A stretch of DNA of 33,973 bases from an uncultured Planctomycetaceae bacterium (GTDB lineage Bacteria; Planctomycetota; Planctomycetia; Pirellulales; UBA1268), in contig CAIWZS010000148.1 of NCBI GenBank assembly GCA_903917235.1, positions 1 to 33,973 on the forward strand, read 5' to 3'. The notes beneath the pieces are model-generated. The model had not been told where the DNA came from and ran no database searches. It worked only from the letters and a program-made list of their open reading frames with translations. A program made the position numbers and the translations under genes. Positions within the stretch are counted from its first letter, which is position 1. The number at the start of each line of letters is the position of its first letter. Shown here piece after piece: positions 10,401 to 21,898 of the stretch.

Positions 10401-10755
10401 GGTGGCGGCCGAGGAGAAGCTCCGTGCGGCGAGCGGCGGCCGCACCGCCGGCGCGAGCGTCGCCTGGGGCTGGGGCGGAATCGCCAACCGCCTCTCGAAG
10501 CAGGCCTTCGGCGGGGAGGACGCCCGCGCCATGAAGGCCCGCGAACAGTTCTTCGAGGCCCGCCTGAACGTCGCCACATGCCTGCTCAAGCGGGCGCTCC
10601 TCTCGAGCAAGAGCCCGAGCGAGAAGCAGGAACTGCTCACGAAGGCCGCGGAGTCGATCGAGGTCACGCGGAAGCTCTATCCGGAACTCGGCGGGGCTGC
10701 GTTCCAACAGCGGTTCGACCGGCTCCAGAAGGACATCCAGAAGGAGCAGGGATGA
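7498..10755 (+). CDS. Large secreted/periplasmic alpha-helical repeat protein (about 1085 aa), function unknown
   Basis: ATG 7498; signal-peptide-like GGGLAVLALAWAAGVSSDARAQ; long helical K/E/A-rich body with TPR-like character. Confidence 0.85.
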   Translation: MDMNRACRMSDAVVPGRQGTHAIVRSRGALAGGGLAVLALAWAAGVSSDARAQDEARSAKGDATRQLLDRLDERRMPDVALWVLDRLEKDPDVPASLKAEAPYRRAVALVGVSRRETDAAKRTAMLDDAQKQLDAFLGGSVVGIQVIDAFTQKGNLLIERARAKIEEAKKPGVDAKAVRAQAVPFFDAAIKTLEGTVKKPEDPLPEKITNAEDAVLRELRGVTAEIEALKSGKDGDEKPAGGKKGGRRTVSSARRADELEEQRETWQAKLVQTRLMVASAWFEKAKALEPNSDEWKKVLEESTARFKTIAEKYATLAGGAFARFYEGRNQALLGKHDDALSTLLPLVSLQGNAPLESLLRRKALATSAECWLAKKKFGELTPDLRKVALANVPTAQLDEDWLALKLRIAQLLEAQAGAMGDKEKTKARPMLQDAKKLALEVTRANREFASEARELLGRIGAAVPEAESDRTFTAAMEDARLALASMQKAAAEAKAATDEAVKKTALEQAATARSEAMAAARDALRRTADAEIDTVNQARHLLTYLLYDAGRYHDAATLGQFLVERYPNAKGSKQAATIAMASWPQLQKQADPAWKEDAKAKGAAMAARIMRTWSDGNEAGDAALVALQSAISARNPAALVDLVNKTPASSPKRTDVLLGAGSALWREALEARKADGGEEASAAIKKQAVAFLDEGLAALGEAAPVTATSVGGALARCQIAMDDGDTMLALRWLEDPRHGPWTQAKDEKAAPALRTGSLGEASLTVALRCFVEAEALDKAQEAMNLLERLAGEGQESAARLTAMYFAMGQELQAELESLAKDPGGDKGKGRARARAILAGFEKFLDGVAKRDPRVPSQIWVASTYLTLGSGGGTGSIVPTAEATKYLDRASTVFESLLSRKDDPEVVKFETALRLKMAEIHGARGRAKELDEQLDWLLSDKRRQNTPDLQMQVARMLQSTGERLAATDAVAAEEKLRAASGGRTAGASVAWGWGGIANRLSKQAFGGEDARAMKAREQFFEARLNVATCLLKRALLSSKSPSEKQELLTKAAESIEVTRKLYPELGGAAFQQRFDRLQKDIQKEQG

Positions 10756-10892
10756 GGCGGTCGAGCGATTCTCGCCCTCGCGGCGGGGTCGCCCGAGTCC
10801 GCTGACGGCGGCGACGCGTCCGCCGTCGCGAGGCTGGTCGGATGGTTCGGGTGACGGGTGGGCAGAGACACGCACAGGTGAGGAGCATTTCG

Positions 10893-11996
10893 ATGGCTGG
10901 AGCGAGGAATCGTAGGATGCGGTCGGCCGTTCGGACCTGCGTCGCGCTGGCTGCGGTCGTGCTGGGCGGATGGGCCATCGATGCGGCCGCCCAGGCGGTC
11001 GATCGCGTGCGCCTGCTCGATCGTGGCGAGGTGACCGGGAAGATCACGGGCACGACGCCCGACGCGGTCGAAATCGAGGATGCGCGGTCGGGTGAGGCGA
11101 AGAAGGTGCCGATCGAGACGATCCGCGACGTTCTCATCGGTGACGAGCCCGATGTGCTGCGGAATGCCCGCGGCATGCTCCAGCGCAGGGACGGCGCCCG
11201 GGCCACCGCCGAACTCGCGAATCTCACGGCTCAGGACACGGACGGGGCGTCGCCCTTGGTGCTCGCGGAACTCGACTTCGTCCGTGCCGGTGCCGCCGCC
11301 TTGGGCGCGATGGCCGCCGGTACCGGACAGGACGCGGCGGCCCAGGGACTCAAGACGTTCGTCTCCAAGCACGCGAAGAGTCATCACACCTACGAGGCGT
11401 GGGAACTGCTCGGCGACCTGCTCGGACAGACCGGCAAGTATGCGGACGCCGCGACCGCGTATACCGCGCTCGAGAAGGGACCGCCCGCTCTTCGGGTGCG
11501 CGCGGCGAGGGCGAAGGCCGGACTTCTGTTCGAGCAGGGGAAATTCGCGGAGGCCGCCGGCGAGTTCGAAAATGCGACGAAGATCGCGACGAATCCGGAT
11601 GATCAGGCGAGCGCCAGGCAGAAGCGGGCGGCCGATCTCGGTCGAGCCCGCTGTGTGGCGCGGCAGGGCCAGGCGCCCGAGGCGGTCAAACTGATCGATG
11701 CCGTCGTCAAGGCGGCAGACCCGGAGGATTCCGACACGCTCGCCCTCGCCTACAACGCGCTGGGAGACGCCCACCGTGCCGGTGGTCAGGACCAGGACGC
11801 CCTGATCGCGTTCCTGACCGTGGATCTCGTCTACAACAGCCGACCGGAAAGCCACGCGGAGGCGCTCTACAACCTCGCGGAACTTTGGGAAAAAGCGGGC
11901 AATCCGGAGCGATCGCGTGAGGCTCGGCAGTCCCTCGAGGGCTCCTACCCCGACAGCCCGTGGCTGAAGAAACTCAAGCCCGCCCAGGGTTCATGA
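10893..11996 (+). CDS. Secreted TPR-repeat protein
   Basis: Signal-like RTCVALAAVVLGGWAIDAAAQA; TPR-like repeats (YEAWELLGDLLGQTGKYADAATAYTAL; ALAYNALGDAHRAGGQDQDALIAFLTVDL). Confidence 0.88.
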   Translation: MAGARNRRMRSAVRTCVALAAVVLGGWAIDAAAQAVDRVRLLDRGEVTGKITGTTPDAVEIEDARSGEAKKVPIETIRDVLIGDEPDVLRNARGMLQRRDGARATAELANLTAQDTDGASPLVLAELDFVRAGAAALGAMAAGTGQDAAAQGLKTFVSKHAKSHHTYEAWELLGDLLGQTGKYADAATAYTALEKGPPALRVRAARAKAGLLFEQGKFAEAAGEFENATKIATNPDDQASARQKRAADLGRARCVARQGQAPEAVKLIDAVVKAADPEDSDTLALAYNALGDAHRAGGQDQDALIAFLTVDLVYNSRPESHAEALYNLAELWEKAGNPERSREARQSLEGSYPDSPWLKKLKPAQGS

Positions 11997-12099
11997 CGGG
12001 TGTGCCGACGACTTTCCGACCCTTTCCGCCCTCCCTTCCGCGAGAGTACCATCTGCCGGAAGCGGGCAGCCTGACTGGTTCCATCCCGAGGAGAAAAAC

Positions 12100-12942
12100 A
12101 TGCTGGTGAACTCGTGCGATCCTGGGCGCGGAGAGCTCCTGCCGAGGCCGGCCGCCGGTCTGGCCCGGACCCTGACTCGAAGCATCGGTCGGCTGCTCGT
12201 CGCCTCCTGCCTCGCGATCGTCTGCGTGCCGACGGTCGTCTGCCTCCTCCCCGAGGTCGCCGTGGCCCAGGATGAGGACGTCGCCGCCGAGGAGGGCGCC
12301 CCCGAGGGCAAGAACTACCTGCAGTTCCTCCTCGAGGCGCTGGGCGTCAAGTACGTGATCGTGTTCCTGGCGCTGTCGTTCGGTCTCGTCGCCCTGCTCG
12401 TCATGTGCTTCATGCAGTTCCGAAAGTCCGTGCTCATCCCACCGGCATTGAGCGCGCAGTTCGAGCAGCACCTCGAGGCCAAGGAATTCCAGCAGGCCTA
12501 CGAACTCGCGAAGGCCGACGAGTCCTATCTCGGGAAGGTACTCTCGGCCGGCATGGCCAACCTGCAGACCGGCTACCCGGCTGCCGTCGAGGCGATGCAG
12601 GCGGCCGAGAGCGAGGAGGCGATGAACCTGGAGCACAAGATCAGCTACGTCTCGCTCGTCGGCGGTCTGGCCCCGATGTTCGGCCTGCTCGGCACGGTGG
12701 ACGGGATGGTCGCGGCGTTCATGCTGATCGCCTCGCGCGACACGGCCCCGAAGCCGTCGGAGCTCGCGGTCGGCATCTCGCAGGCCCTCGTGACGACGCT
12801 CATCGGCCTCTGGCTGGCCATCCCCGCGATCGCCTGCTACGCGCTCTTCAAGAATTGGCTCCAGCGATTCAACGCCGAGGTGGACGAGGAGTCGATGCGG
12901 CTCATGTCGCGTTTCCAGAACGTCGGCAAGAAGGCGGGTTGA
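12100..12942 (+). CDS. exbB: MotA/TolQ/ExbB proton channel family protein
   Basis: TolQ/ExbB motif LVGGLAPMFGLLGTVDGMVAAFMLIA...SELAVGISQALVTTLIGLWLAIPAIACYALF; SD-like gaggag upstream. Confidence 0.93.
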   Translation: MLVNSCDPGRGELLPRPAAGLARTLTRSIGRLLVASCLAIVCVPTVVCLLPEVAVAQDEDVAAEEGAPEGKNYLQFLLEALGVKYVIVFLALSFGLVALLVMCFMQFRKSVLIPPALSAQFEQHLEAKEFQQAYELAKADESYLGKVLSAGMANLQTGYPAAVEAMQAAESEEAMNLEHKISYVSLVGGLAPMFGLLGTVDGMVAAFMLIASRDTAPKPSELAVGISQALVTTLIGLWLAIPAIACYALFKNWLQRFNAEVDEESMRLMSRFQNVGKKAG

Positions 12943-12957
12943 CCCCACGGAGGCGAC

Positions 12958-13401
12958 ATGGCCCGCAGGCAGAGCGACGGACCGTCGAAGACCGACGTCG
13001 ACATGACGCCGATGATCGACATGACGTTTCAGTTGATCACGTTCTTCGTGTTCACCCTGAACTTCTCGACGGCCGTCCAGGACGAGCGGCTCCAACTGCC
13101 GATGAGCCAGCTGGCCAAGCCGGCAGAGGGCCCTTCCGTGGATCCGATCACGCTCCAGCTCATGAGCGACGGCAACGTCATCTACATGGGCGAACCGCTG
13201 CCGGTCGAGGAGATCGGCGGCTACCTCGAGAACGAGAAGCGCGTCATGCTCGGGGCGGGCAAGAACCTGGCCGAGGCGACCGTGATCGTGCGGGCGGACG
13301 GGCGGTCGAAGACCGGCGACGTCCAGGAGCTGATCAAGTTCTGCCAGGAGAAGGGGTTCGAGAAGATCGTCCAGCGTGCCGAGTACGACGAAGGCAAGTG
13401 A
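12958..13401 (+). CDS. exbD: ExbD/TolR family biopolymer transport protein (copy 1)
   Basis: DMTPMIDMTFQLITFFVFTLNF transmembrane/Asp motif; follows exbB. Confidence 0.93.
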   Translation: MARRQSDGPSKTDVDMTPMIDMTFQLITFFVFTLNFSTAVQDERLQLPMSQLAKPAEGPSVDPITLQLMSDGNVIYMGEPLPVEEIGGYLENEKRVMLGAGKNLAEATVIVRADGRSKTGDVQELIKFCQEKGFEKIVQRAEYDEGK

Positions 13402-13414
13402 CCGGAGCCAACAC

Positions 13415-13897
13415 GTGGCGAACAAGCGGGAACCGCTCTCCGACAAGATCAACATCGACATGACGCCGATGATCGACGTCGTGTTCCAGTTGATCACGTT
13501 CTTCATGCTCACCCTCAAGACGGTGATCACGGAGGGTGACTTCGACATCCGCATGCCCCTCGGGCCGAGCCAGGGCGCGGTGTCGGACGACCCGATCCCG
13601 CCCGTGCGGGTGCGGTTGATCGCCGGTCCGGCCGGCGAACGGGCCGGCATCTCGATGAACGGCTCGCCGGTGCGCGACTTCGACGAACTCCAGAAGAAGC
13701 TGGTCGACCTCGTCGGTACCGGGCCGGGATCGAGGGCCGAAGCGACCGAGGTCGAACTCGACTGCGACTACGCGCTCAAGTACGACAACGTGGTCAGGGC
13801 CATCACCGCCGTGTCGGGGGTGGTGCAGCCTGACGGGACGGTGGTGGAACTGATCAAGAAGATCAAGTTCTCGCCTCCCAAGCGACCCGCGGGCTGA
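13415..13897 (+). CDS. exbD: ExbD/TolR family biopolymer transport protein (copy 2)
   Basis: GTG start; DMTPMIDVVFQLITFFMLTLK motif; directly follows copy 1. Confidence 0.93.
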   Translation: MANKREPLSDKINIDMTPMIDVVFQLITFFMLTLKTVITEGDFDIRMPLGPSQGAVSDDPIPPVRVRLIAGPAGERAGISMNGSPVRDFDELQKKLVDLVGTGPGSRAEATEVELDCDYALKYDNVVRAITAVSGVVQPDGTVVELIKKIKFSPPKRPAG

Positions 13898-13914
13898 TCG
13901 CCCGGGCGGTCAGC
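13893..13914. terminator. Candidate bidirectional terminator hairpin at a convergent junction
   Basis: GCTGATCGCC-CG-GGCGGTCAGC, 10-bp stem with one T-G wobble; arms contain the stop codons of exbD copy 2 (+) and xer (-). No T tract. Confidence 0.5.
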
Positions 13915-14851
13915 GACGCGGATGGAATCGCGCGTGGATCGACTGGAGCCTCGCGTGATCCACGTGGGTGTAGCGCTGGGTGGTCGCGATGCTCGCGTGC
14001 CCCAGCATCTCCTGCACGTGTCGCAGGTCCACTCCGCCGGCGACCATGTGGGTCGCGAAGCTGTGCCGCAGCGTGTGCGGCCCGATGTCCGACGGGACAC
14101 CCGCCCGCTCGGCATGCACGCGCACGATCTCCCAGATGCGCATCCTCGAGAGACGGTTGCCCCGTGACGACAGGAGCACCCACGGCGCGTCGCCGGCGAG
14201 CGCCCGCCGCGGGCCGTCGAGCCAGGCGGAGAGCGCCTCGACGGCGCGTCGTCCCAGGGGCACCATCCGCTCCTTGTCCCCCTTGCCGCGGCACGTGCAG
14301 AACAGCTCCACCAGCTGCACGTCGGTCACCCGGAGGTGCGACACCTCCGACGCACGACATCCGGTGGCGTAGAGCAGTTCGAGCAGGGCGCGGTCGCGGA
14401 TGCCGTTGATCGAGCGCGGGTCGGGACTGCCGAGCAGCCGATCGACCTGCCCGGGCGAGAGCGTGCCGGGAATGGTGTCGTCACGCCGGCCCGCCGCGAT
14501 CAGCGTCGCCGGACTCTCGGCGATCAGCCCCTCGAGCTGCAGGAACGCGTAGAACGTCCGGAGCGTCGCCGCCTGGCGGGCGATGCTGGCCCGGGCGAGC
14601 CCCTTGCGGTCGAGCGTCGCCAGGTAGTCGCCGAGATCGCCGATCCCGAGACCCACGGCCGCCCGCTCCCCCAGCCACGCGGTGAAGTCCGTGAGGTCGC
14701 GGCGATAGGCCGCGCGGGTGTTGACCGCGAGCCCCCGCTCGTGCTCGATGTAGGTCAGGAACCGCTCGACGAGCCGTGGCGTCGGGGCCGAACCGGCGAG
14801 CACCTCGCCGTCGTCGAGCACGATCCGCCGAGTGCGTGGTTTGCCCGCCAT
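13910..14851 (-). CDS. xerC/D: Tyrosine recombinase XerC/XerD family
   Basis: 313 aa; catalytic pattern ATGCRASEVSHLR...GKGDKERMVPL...HTLRHSFATH...LGHASIATTQRYTHV. Confidence 0.95.
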   Translation of the reverse strand: MAGKPRTRRIVLDDGEVLAGSAPTPRLVERFLTYIEHERGLAVNTRAAYRRDLTDFTAWLGERAAVGLGIGDLGDYLATLDRKGLARASIARQAATLRTFYAFLQLEGLIAESPATLIAAGRRDDTIPGTLSPGQVDRLLGSPDPRSINGIRDRALLELLYATGCRASEVSHLRVTDVQLVELFCTCRGKGDKERMVPLGRRAVEALSAWLDGPRRALAGDAPWVLLSSRGNRLSRMRIWEIVRVHAERAGVPSDIGPHTLRHSFATHMVAGGVDLRHVQEMLGHASIATTQRYTHVDHARLQSIHARFHPRR

Positions 14852-14956
14852 CGCCTGTCCCGTCCGATGACCTGCCGGGGAGTGCGCCTGCTCCCACCGG
14901 GGTGTATCGGCCGGATCATGGTGGCGGGAGCGGCTTTTCCGGCCGCCCGCGCGCCG

Positions 14957-18679
<3,723 letters not shown>

Positions 18680-18846
18680 GGCCCGGATGCGTCAACCTGC
18701 GATCATAGGCAGCCCGTCAGGCGGGGCATACTGGGCGGTCTGGCGTCGGGGAGATGGGTCGACCGGCGCCCCTTCCGCAGTCCCCACCGGCTGGGTTCAA
18801 GGCTCCGCCGAGGACACGACGATGGTCACTGCGGACCCCCGGGGTG

Positions 18847-19152
18847 ATGCGGATGAAGGTGCTCGCGAGGATTCCGGAGTTGCCGTGCTCCCCGTCGCAT
18901 GACGGCGGGACGCTGCGGGACTCCGCCTCCGTCCTGGTCACGACGCCCGCCCCGCCATCACCCCCCCACGCCGCACGGTCGACGCAGACCCGCTCGTCCA
19001 CCACCTCCATCCTCGCACTGGCGATGATCGCTGCCGCGATCTGGTCCGTCGTGGCCTGGCGCGAGCGACGGCCGCAGGGTGACGGGCGCGCTGCCGTGCA
19101 GGTGGCAACCCAGGTCGAGACGGTCGCCCCGGCCGGGGAGCACGTCCGCTGA
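18847..19152 (+). CDS. Small single-pass membrane protein, first gene of a three-gene overlapping cassette
   Basis: TM segment SILALAMIAAAIWSVVAW followed by a basic stretch; stop overlaps the start of the next ORF by 1 nt (TGATG). Alternative start 18853. Confidence 0.6.
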   Translation: MRMKVLARIPELPCSPSHDGGTLRDSASVLVTTPAPPSPPHAARSTQTRSSTTSILALAMIAAAIWSVVAWRERRPQGDGRAAVQVATQVETVAPAGEHVR

Positions 19153-19937
19153 TGCTCGACGCAATCGACTCCGCGTTTCTCTCCCGCTGGCAGGACCACG
19201 CCGGCGGCGGTCTGGTCCCGAACGGCGCCGCCGCTCGACTCGCAGAGCCGGACGTGGCGGTGCGTGGAGTGCCGGCGTCGACGCCGGACGACGCCACGCC
19301 TCCGGCGATGCGCGCCGCGACCGACGACATCGACGCCGCGGACATCGTCCCGCTCCCTCCGCCGGCCGCCGCCGGCCCCGGGCGGGAGCGCAGCGCACGC
19401 ATGATGCCTCCGACTCCGCTCGCTGATGCTTCGCTCGCCGACGCTCCGCTGGTCGACCGCCTGCTCAGGGCGGCCTGGGATGATTGGCACGCACTCGCCG
19501 CGTGCGTGGAGGACGCGCGGCTCGCAGGGCGGCGCGTGATCGCCGTCGCCGGCAGTCGGCCCGGCGAGGGGCGGACCACGCTGGTGGCGTGTCTGGCCGC
19601 GGCGCTGCGGGCCCGCGGACGGGACGTGGTGTGTGCGCAGCCCCACGACTGCGCCGAGGCCGCCGGCGCGGGAAGCCGCCTCCACGACCGCAGAATCGTG
19701 CTCCTCGACGCGGGCGTGTGGTTTCCACCCGGTCCGCTCCATCGGCAGCGGCTGATGGTCTCGAGCCTCGGCGTCGACGCGGCCATCCTCGTGCGCCGGG
19801 CCGACGCCCCCGGCGGCACGGCGAGGCGTGCCGCGCTCGAGTCGCTCGGCATCGAGGTGCTGGGCGAGGTGCTGACGTTCACTCCGACGGGCGAAGCGGC
19901 CGTCGGGACCGCCGGCCCCGGAGACGACGCGCGATGA
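19152..19937 (+). CDS. CpsD/BY-kinase-like P-loop protein with degenerate nucleotide-binding motifs
   Basis: VIAVAGSRPGEGRTTLVACLAAALRARGRDVV (Walker A-like, Lys replaced by Arg); DAAILVRRADAPGGTARRAALESLGIEVLGEVLTF resembles the C-terminal part of BY-kinases. Confidence 0.72.
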   Translation: MLDAIDSAFLSRWQDHAGGGLVPNGAAARLAEPDVAVRGVPASTPDDATPPAMRAATDDIDAADIVPLPPPAAAGPGRERSARMMPPTPLADASLADAPLVDRLLRAAWDDWHALAACVEDARLAGRRVIAVAGSRPGEGRTTLVACLAAALRARGRDVVCAQPHDCAEAAGAGSRLHDRRIVLLDAGVWFPPGPLHRQRLMVSSLGVDAAILVRRADAPGGTARRAALESLGIEVLGEVLTFTPTGEAAVGTAGPGDDAR

Positions 19938-20632
19938 ACGAGGGCACCGGCGGGACCGGCATGCAGGAACACACCCGAGCGGCCGCGGCGCCGCGTGGCC
20001 CGGTGACGCTCACCGCCGGCCAGGAGGCGGCCCTCGCCCGCCTCGGATTCGCCCTCGAGAGGCCCGGCAGCGTGGCCGTGCTCTGCGGGCCCGCCGGCAC
20101 GGGGACGACCGGCGTGCTCGACCGTCTGGAGGCCTGCGCATCGCGTTCGTGCCGGGTCACGCGCACCTCCCTCCGCGACTGGCACGACGGCGCCCCGGTG
20201 CATCCGGCCGATCTGCTCATCGCCGACGACGCCCACGCCGCCACGGCGGACACGCTCGGCCGGTTCGTGCGCCTCGTCCAAACCCGCGATCCGGCGACGA
20301 GGCTCGTGCTCGCCGGTCGCGGCAGGCTGTTCACCCTGCTCTCCCGTGACGTCGGACTGGAGTCGCTCGTGACCCTGCGCGCCATCCTCCACCCGTTCTC
20401 ACCGGAGCAGACCGCAGCCGTGCTCTCCACCACCTGCGCGGCGGCCGGCGTTCCTCCTGACGCACTCGCGGAGTGCGCCGACACGATCCACGAGATCGCA
20501 GGCGGCATACCCGCCACGATCGTCGCCCTCGCACGGGTCGCGCTCGTCATCCGATCGTCGGACCCCGCGCGGCGTCTCGTCGGGGAGGACATCGAGCTGC
20601 TGCATCGTCGCGTGTCGCTCGACGCCGCGTGA
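19934..20632 (+). CDS. ExeA/GspA-like AAA ATPase-fold protein lacking the Walker A lysine
   Basis: SVAVLCGPAGTGTTGVLDRLEA (Walker A-like with Thr instead of Lys), Walker B-like DLLIADDAHAATADTLGRFVRLVQ; ATGA overlap with the preceding gene. Confidence 0.72.
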   Translation: MNEGTGGTGMQEHTRAAAAPRGPVTLTAGQEAALARLGFALERPGSVAVLCGPAGTGTTGVLDRLEACASRSCRVTRTSLRDWHDGAPVHPADLLIADDAHAATADTLGRFVRLVQTRDPATRLVLAGRGRLFTLLSRDVGLESLVTLRAILHPFSPEQTAAVLSTTCAAAGVPPDALAECADTIHEIAGGIPATIVALARVALVIRSSDPARRLVGEDIELLHRRVSLDAA

Positions 20633-20653
20633 GCGGCCTGATCACGGCCGCTC
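20631..20653. terminator. Candidate bidirectional terminator hairpin at a convergent junction
   Basis: Perfect GAGCGGCC-TGATCAC-GGCCGCTC (8-bp stem, 7-nt loop); overlaps the + strand stop, and the - strand stop lies in the loop. No T tract. Confidence 0.55.
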
Positions 20654-21898
20654 CGACGCCGCACGCGCGAGCATCGCGGCGACCGAGTCGGGACCGGGTG
20701 GCGTGACGCATCGGTCGGCGGCGAACGGCGTCGCATCCAGCTCGGGCCGGCGCCCCTCCACGAGGTCCGCGATCATCACCGCGGTGCCCGTCGATTGGTG
20801 CAGCCCGGCGCGGAAATGCCCCGCGGCGACGAAGACGTTGTCGAGGCCGGGCACCGGACCGATCGTCGGCAGACCGTCGAGCGACCCCGGACGCAGTCCT
20901 GCCCAGACCCGCTCGACCCGTGCCCCCGACAGCGTGCCGAGCATCTCTTCGGCGAAGCCGCGGAGATGGCCGACCACGTCGGCCGTGGCGGTCGCGGTGA
21001 AGCCCGCGTCCTCCAGCGTGGAGCCGACGAGCAGGCGACCGTCGGGACGAGGCACGAGATACTCGAGGCCGCGGTTCACCACGCGTCCGAGCATCTGCCT
21101 GGCGAGCGCGAGGAGCACGATCTGTCCGCGAATCGGCCGCGTTTCGACCCGCAGGCCGAGCGCCCGCCCGAGCGGCCCGCTCCAGGCACCCGCGGCGAGC
21201 ACGTAGCATCCGGCCCGCACCGTCCCTCCGCCACCCGACCCGTCGAGCCGCACGCCGCGCGCGCGGCCGCCGCTCGTCTCGATGGCATCCACCGCGCCCC
21301 CACGGATGATCTCCACGCCCCGCGCCCGACAGGAGCGCTCGAGCGCGGCGAGGTGCCGCGGCGGCCTGATCCGCCGTTCCTCCGGCAGCAGAAACCCGGC
21401 GACGACCTCCCCTCGTGTCACGGCATCCGCGAGCGCCGGCTCGAGGCTGGACACACCTGCTCCGTCGAGCCACTCGCACCGTGCACCGCGGCTGAGCCAG
21501 TCGGCACGCACCCCGCGGAGCCGCTCGATCGCCTCCGTCGAGCGCGCAAGGTGGAGTCCGCCGCATTCCTGCAGCTCGTTGTCGATGCCCGTCTCGTCGC
21601 GCAGATCGACCGACCACTGCCGGTGCAGTCGGTCGCTCCACGCGGTCAGGCGCGCGTTGGCGGGCGCCGTCGCCCATGCCGGTGCCGGCGGAAAGATCCC
21701 CGCCGCCGCCCAGGACGACGTCGCCCGGGGTTCGTCGCGCGCAAGCACCCGGACCGACCGGCCCCGGCCGGCGAGTTCGCGGGCGATCGACAGGCCGATG
21801 ACGCCCCCGCCGATGATGCAGCAGTCGGTCGGCCCGGCTCCTCCGGTCACGTGCTCGGAGGCCGGACGGCGTCCATGCGGCTCCGCGTCGTCAGGCAT
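20642..21898 (-). CDS. thiO: FAD-dependent oxidoreductase, glycine oxidase (ThiO)-like
   Basis: CCIIGGGVIGLSIARELAGRGRSVRVL dinucleotide-binding motif; C-terminal WAGLRPGSLDGLPTIGPVPGLDNVFVAAGHFRAGLHQSTGTAVMIADLV typical of DadA/ThiO. Confidence 0.88.
   Translation of the reverse strand: MPDDAEPHGRRPASEHVTGGAGPTDCCIIGGGVIGLSIARELAGRGRSVRVLARDEPRATSSWAAAGIFPPAPAWATAPANARLTAWSDRLHRQWSVDLRDETGIDNELQECGGLHLARSTEAIERLRGVRADWLSRGARCEWLDGAGVSSLEPALADAVTRGEVVAGFLLPEERRIRPPRHLAALERSCRARGVEIIRGGAVDAIETSGGRARGVRLDGSGGGGTVRAGCYVLAAGAWSGPLGRALGLRVETRPIRGQIVLLALARQMLGRVVNRGLEYLVPRPDGRLLVGSTLEDAGFTATATADVVGHLRGFAEEMLGTLSGARVERVWAGLRPGSLDGLPTIGPVPGLDNVFVAAGHFRAGLHQSTGTAVMIADLVEGRRPELDATPFAADRCVTPPGPDSVAAMLARAASERP

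Noticed and set aside
11974-13650. 558 aa - strand ORF opposite the exbB/exbD genes
   Set aside because: Mirror frame of conserved ExbB and ExbD coding regions.
18787-18806. tRNA T-arm-like GGTTCAAGGCTCC upstream of the cassette
   Set aside because: Flanking bases do not form a T-stem and no acceptor or anticodon arms can be assembled around it.
18680-18846. Cobalamin or SAH/SAM riboswitch upstream of metH
   Set aside because: No convincing B12-box or SAH-riboswitch core in the minus-strand leader by eye; a covariance-model scan (Infernal/Rfam) would be decisive.
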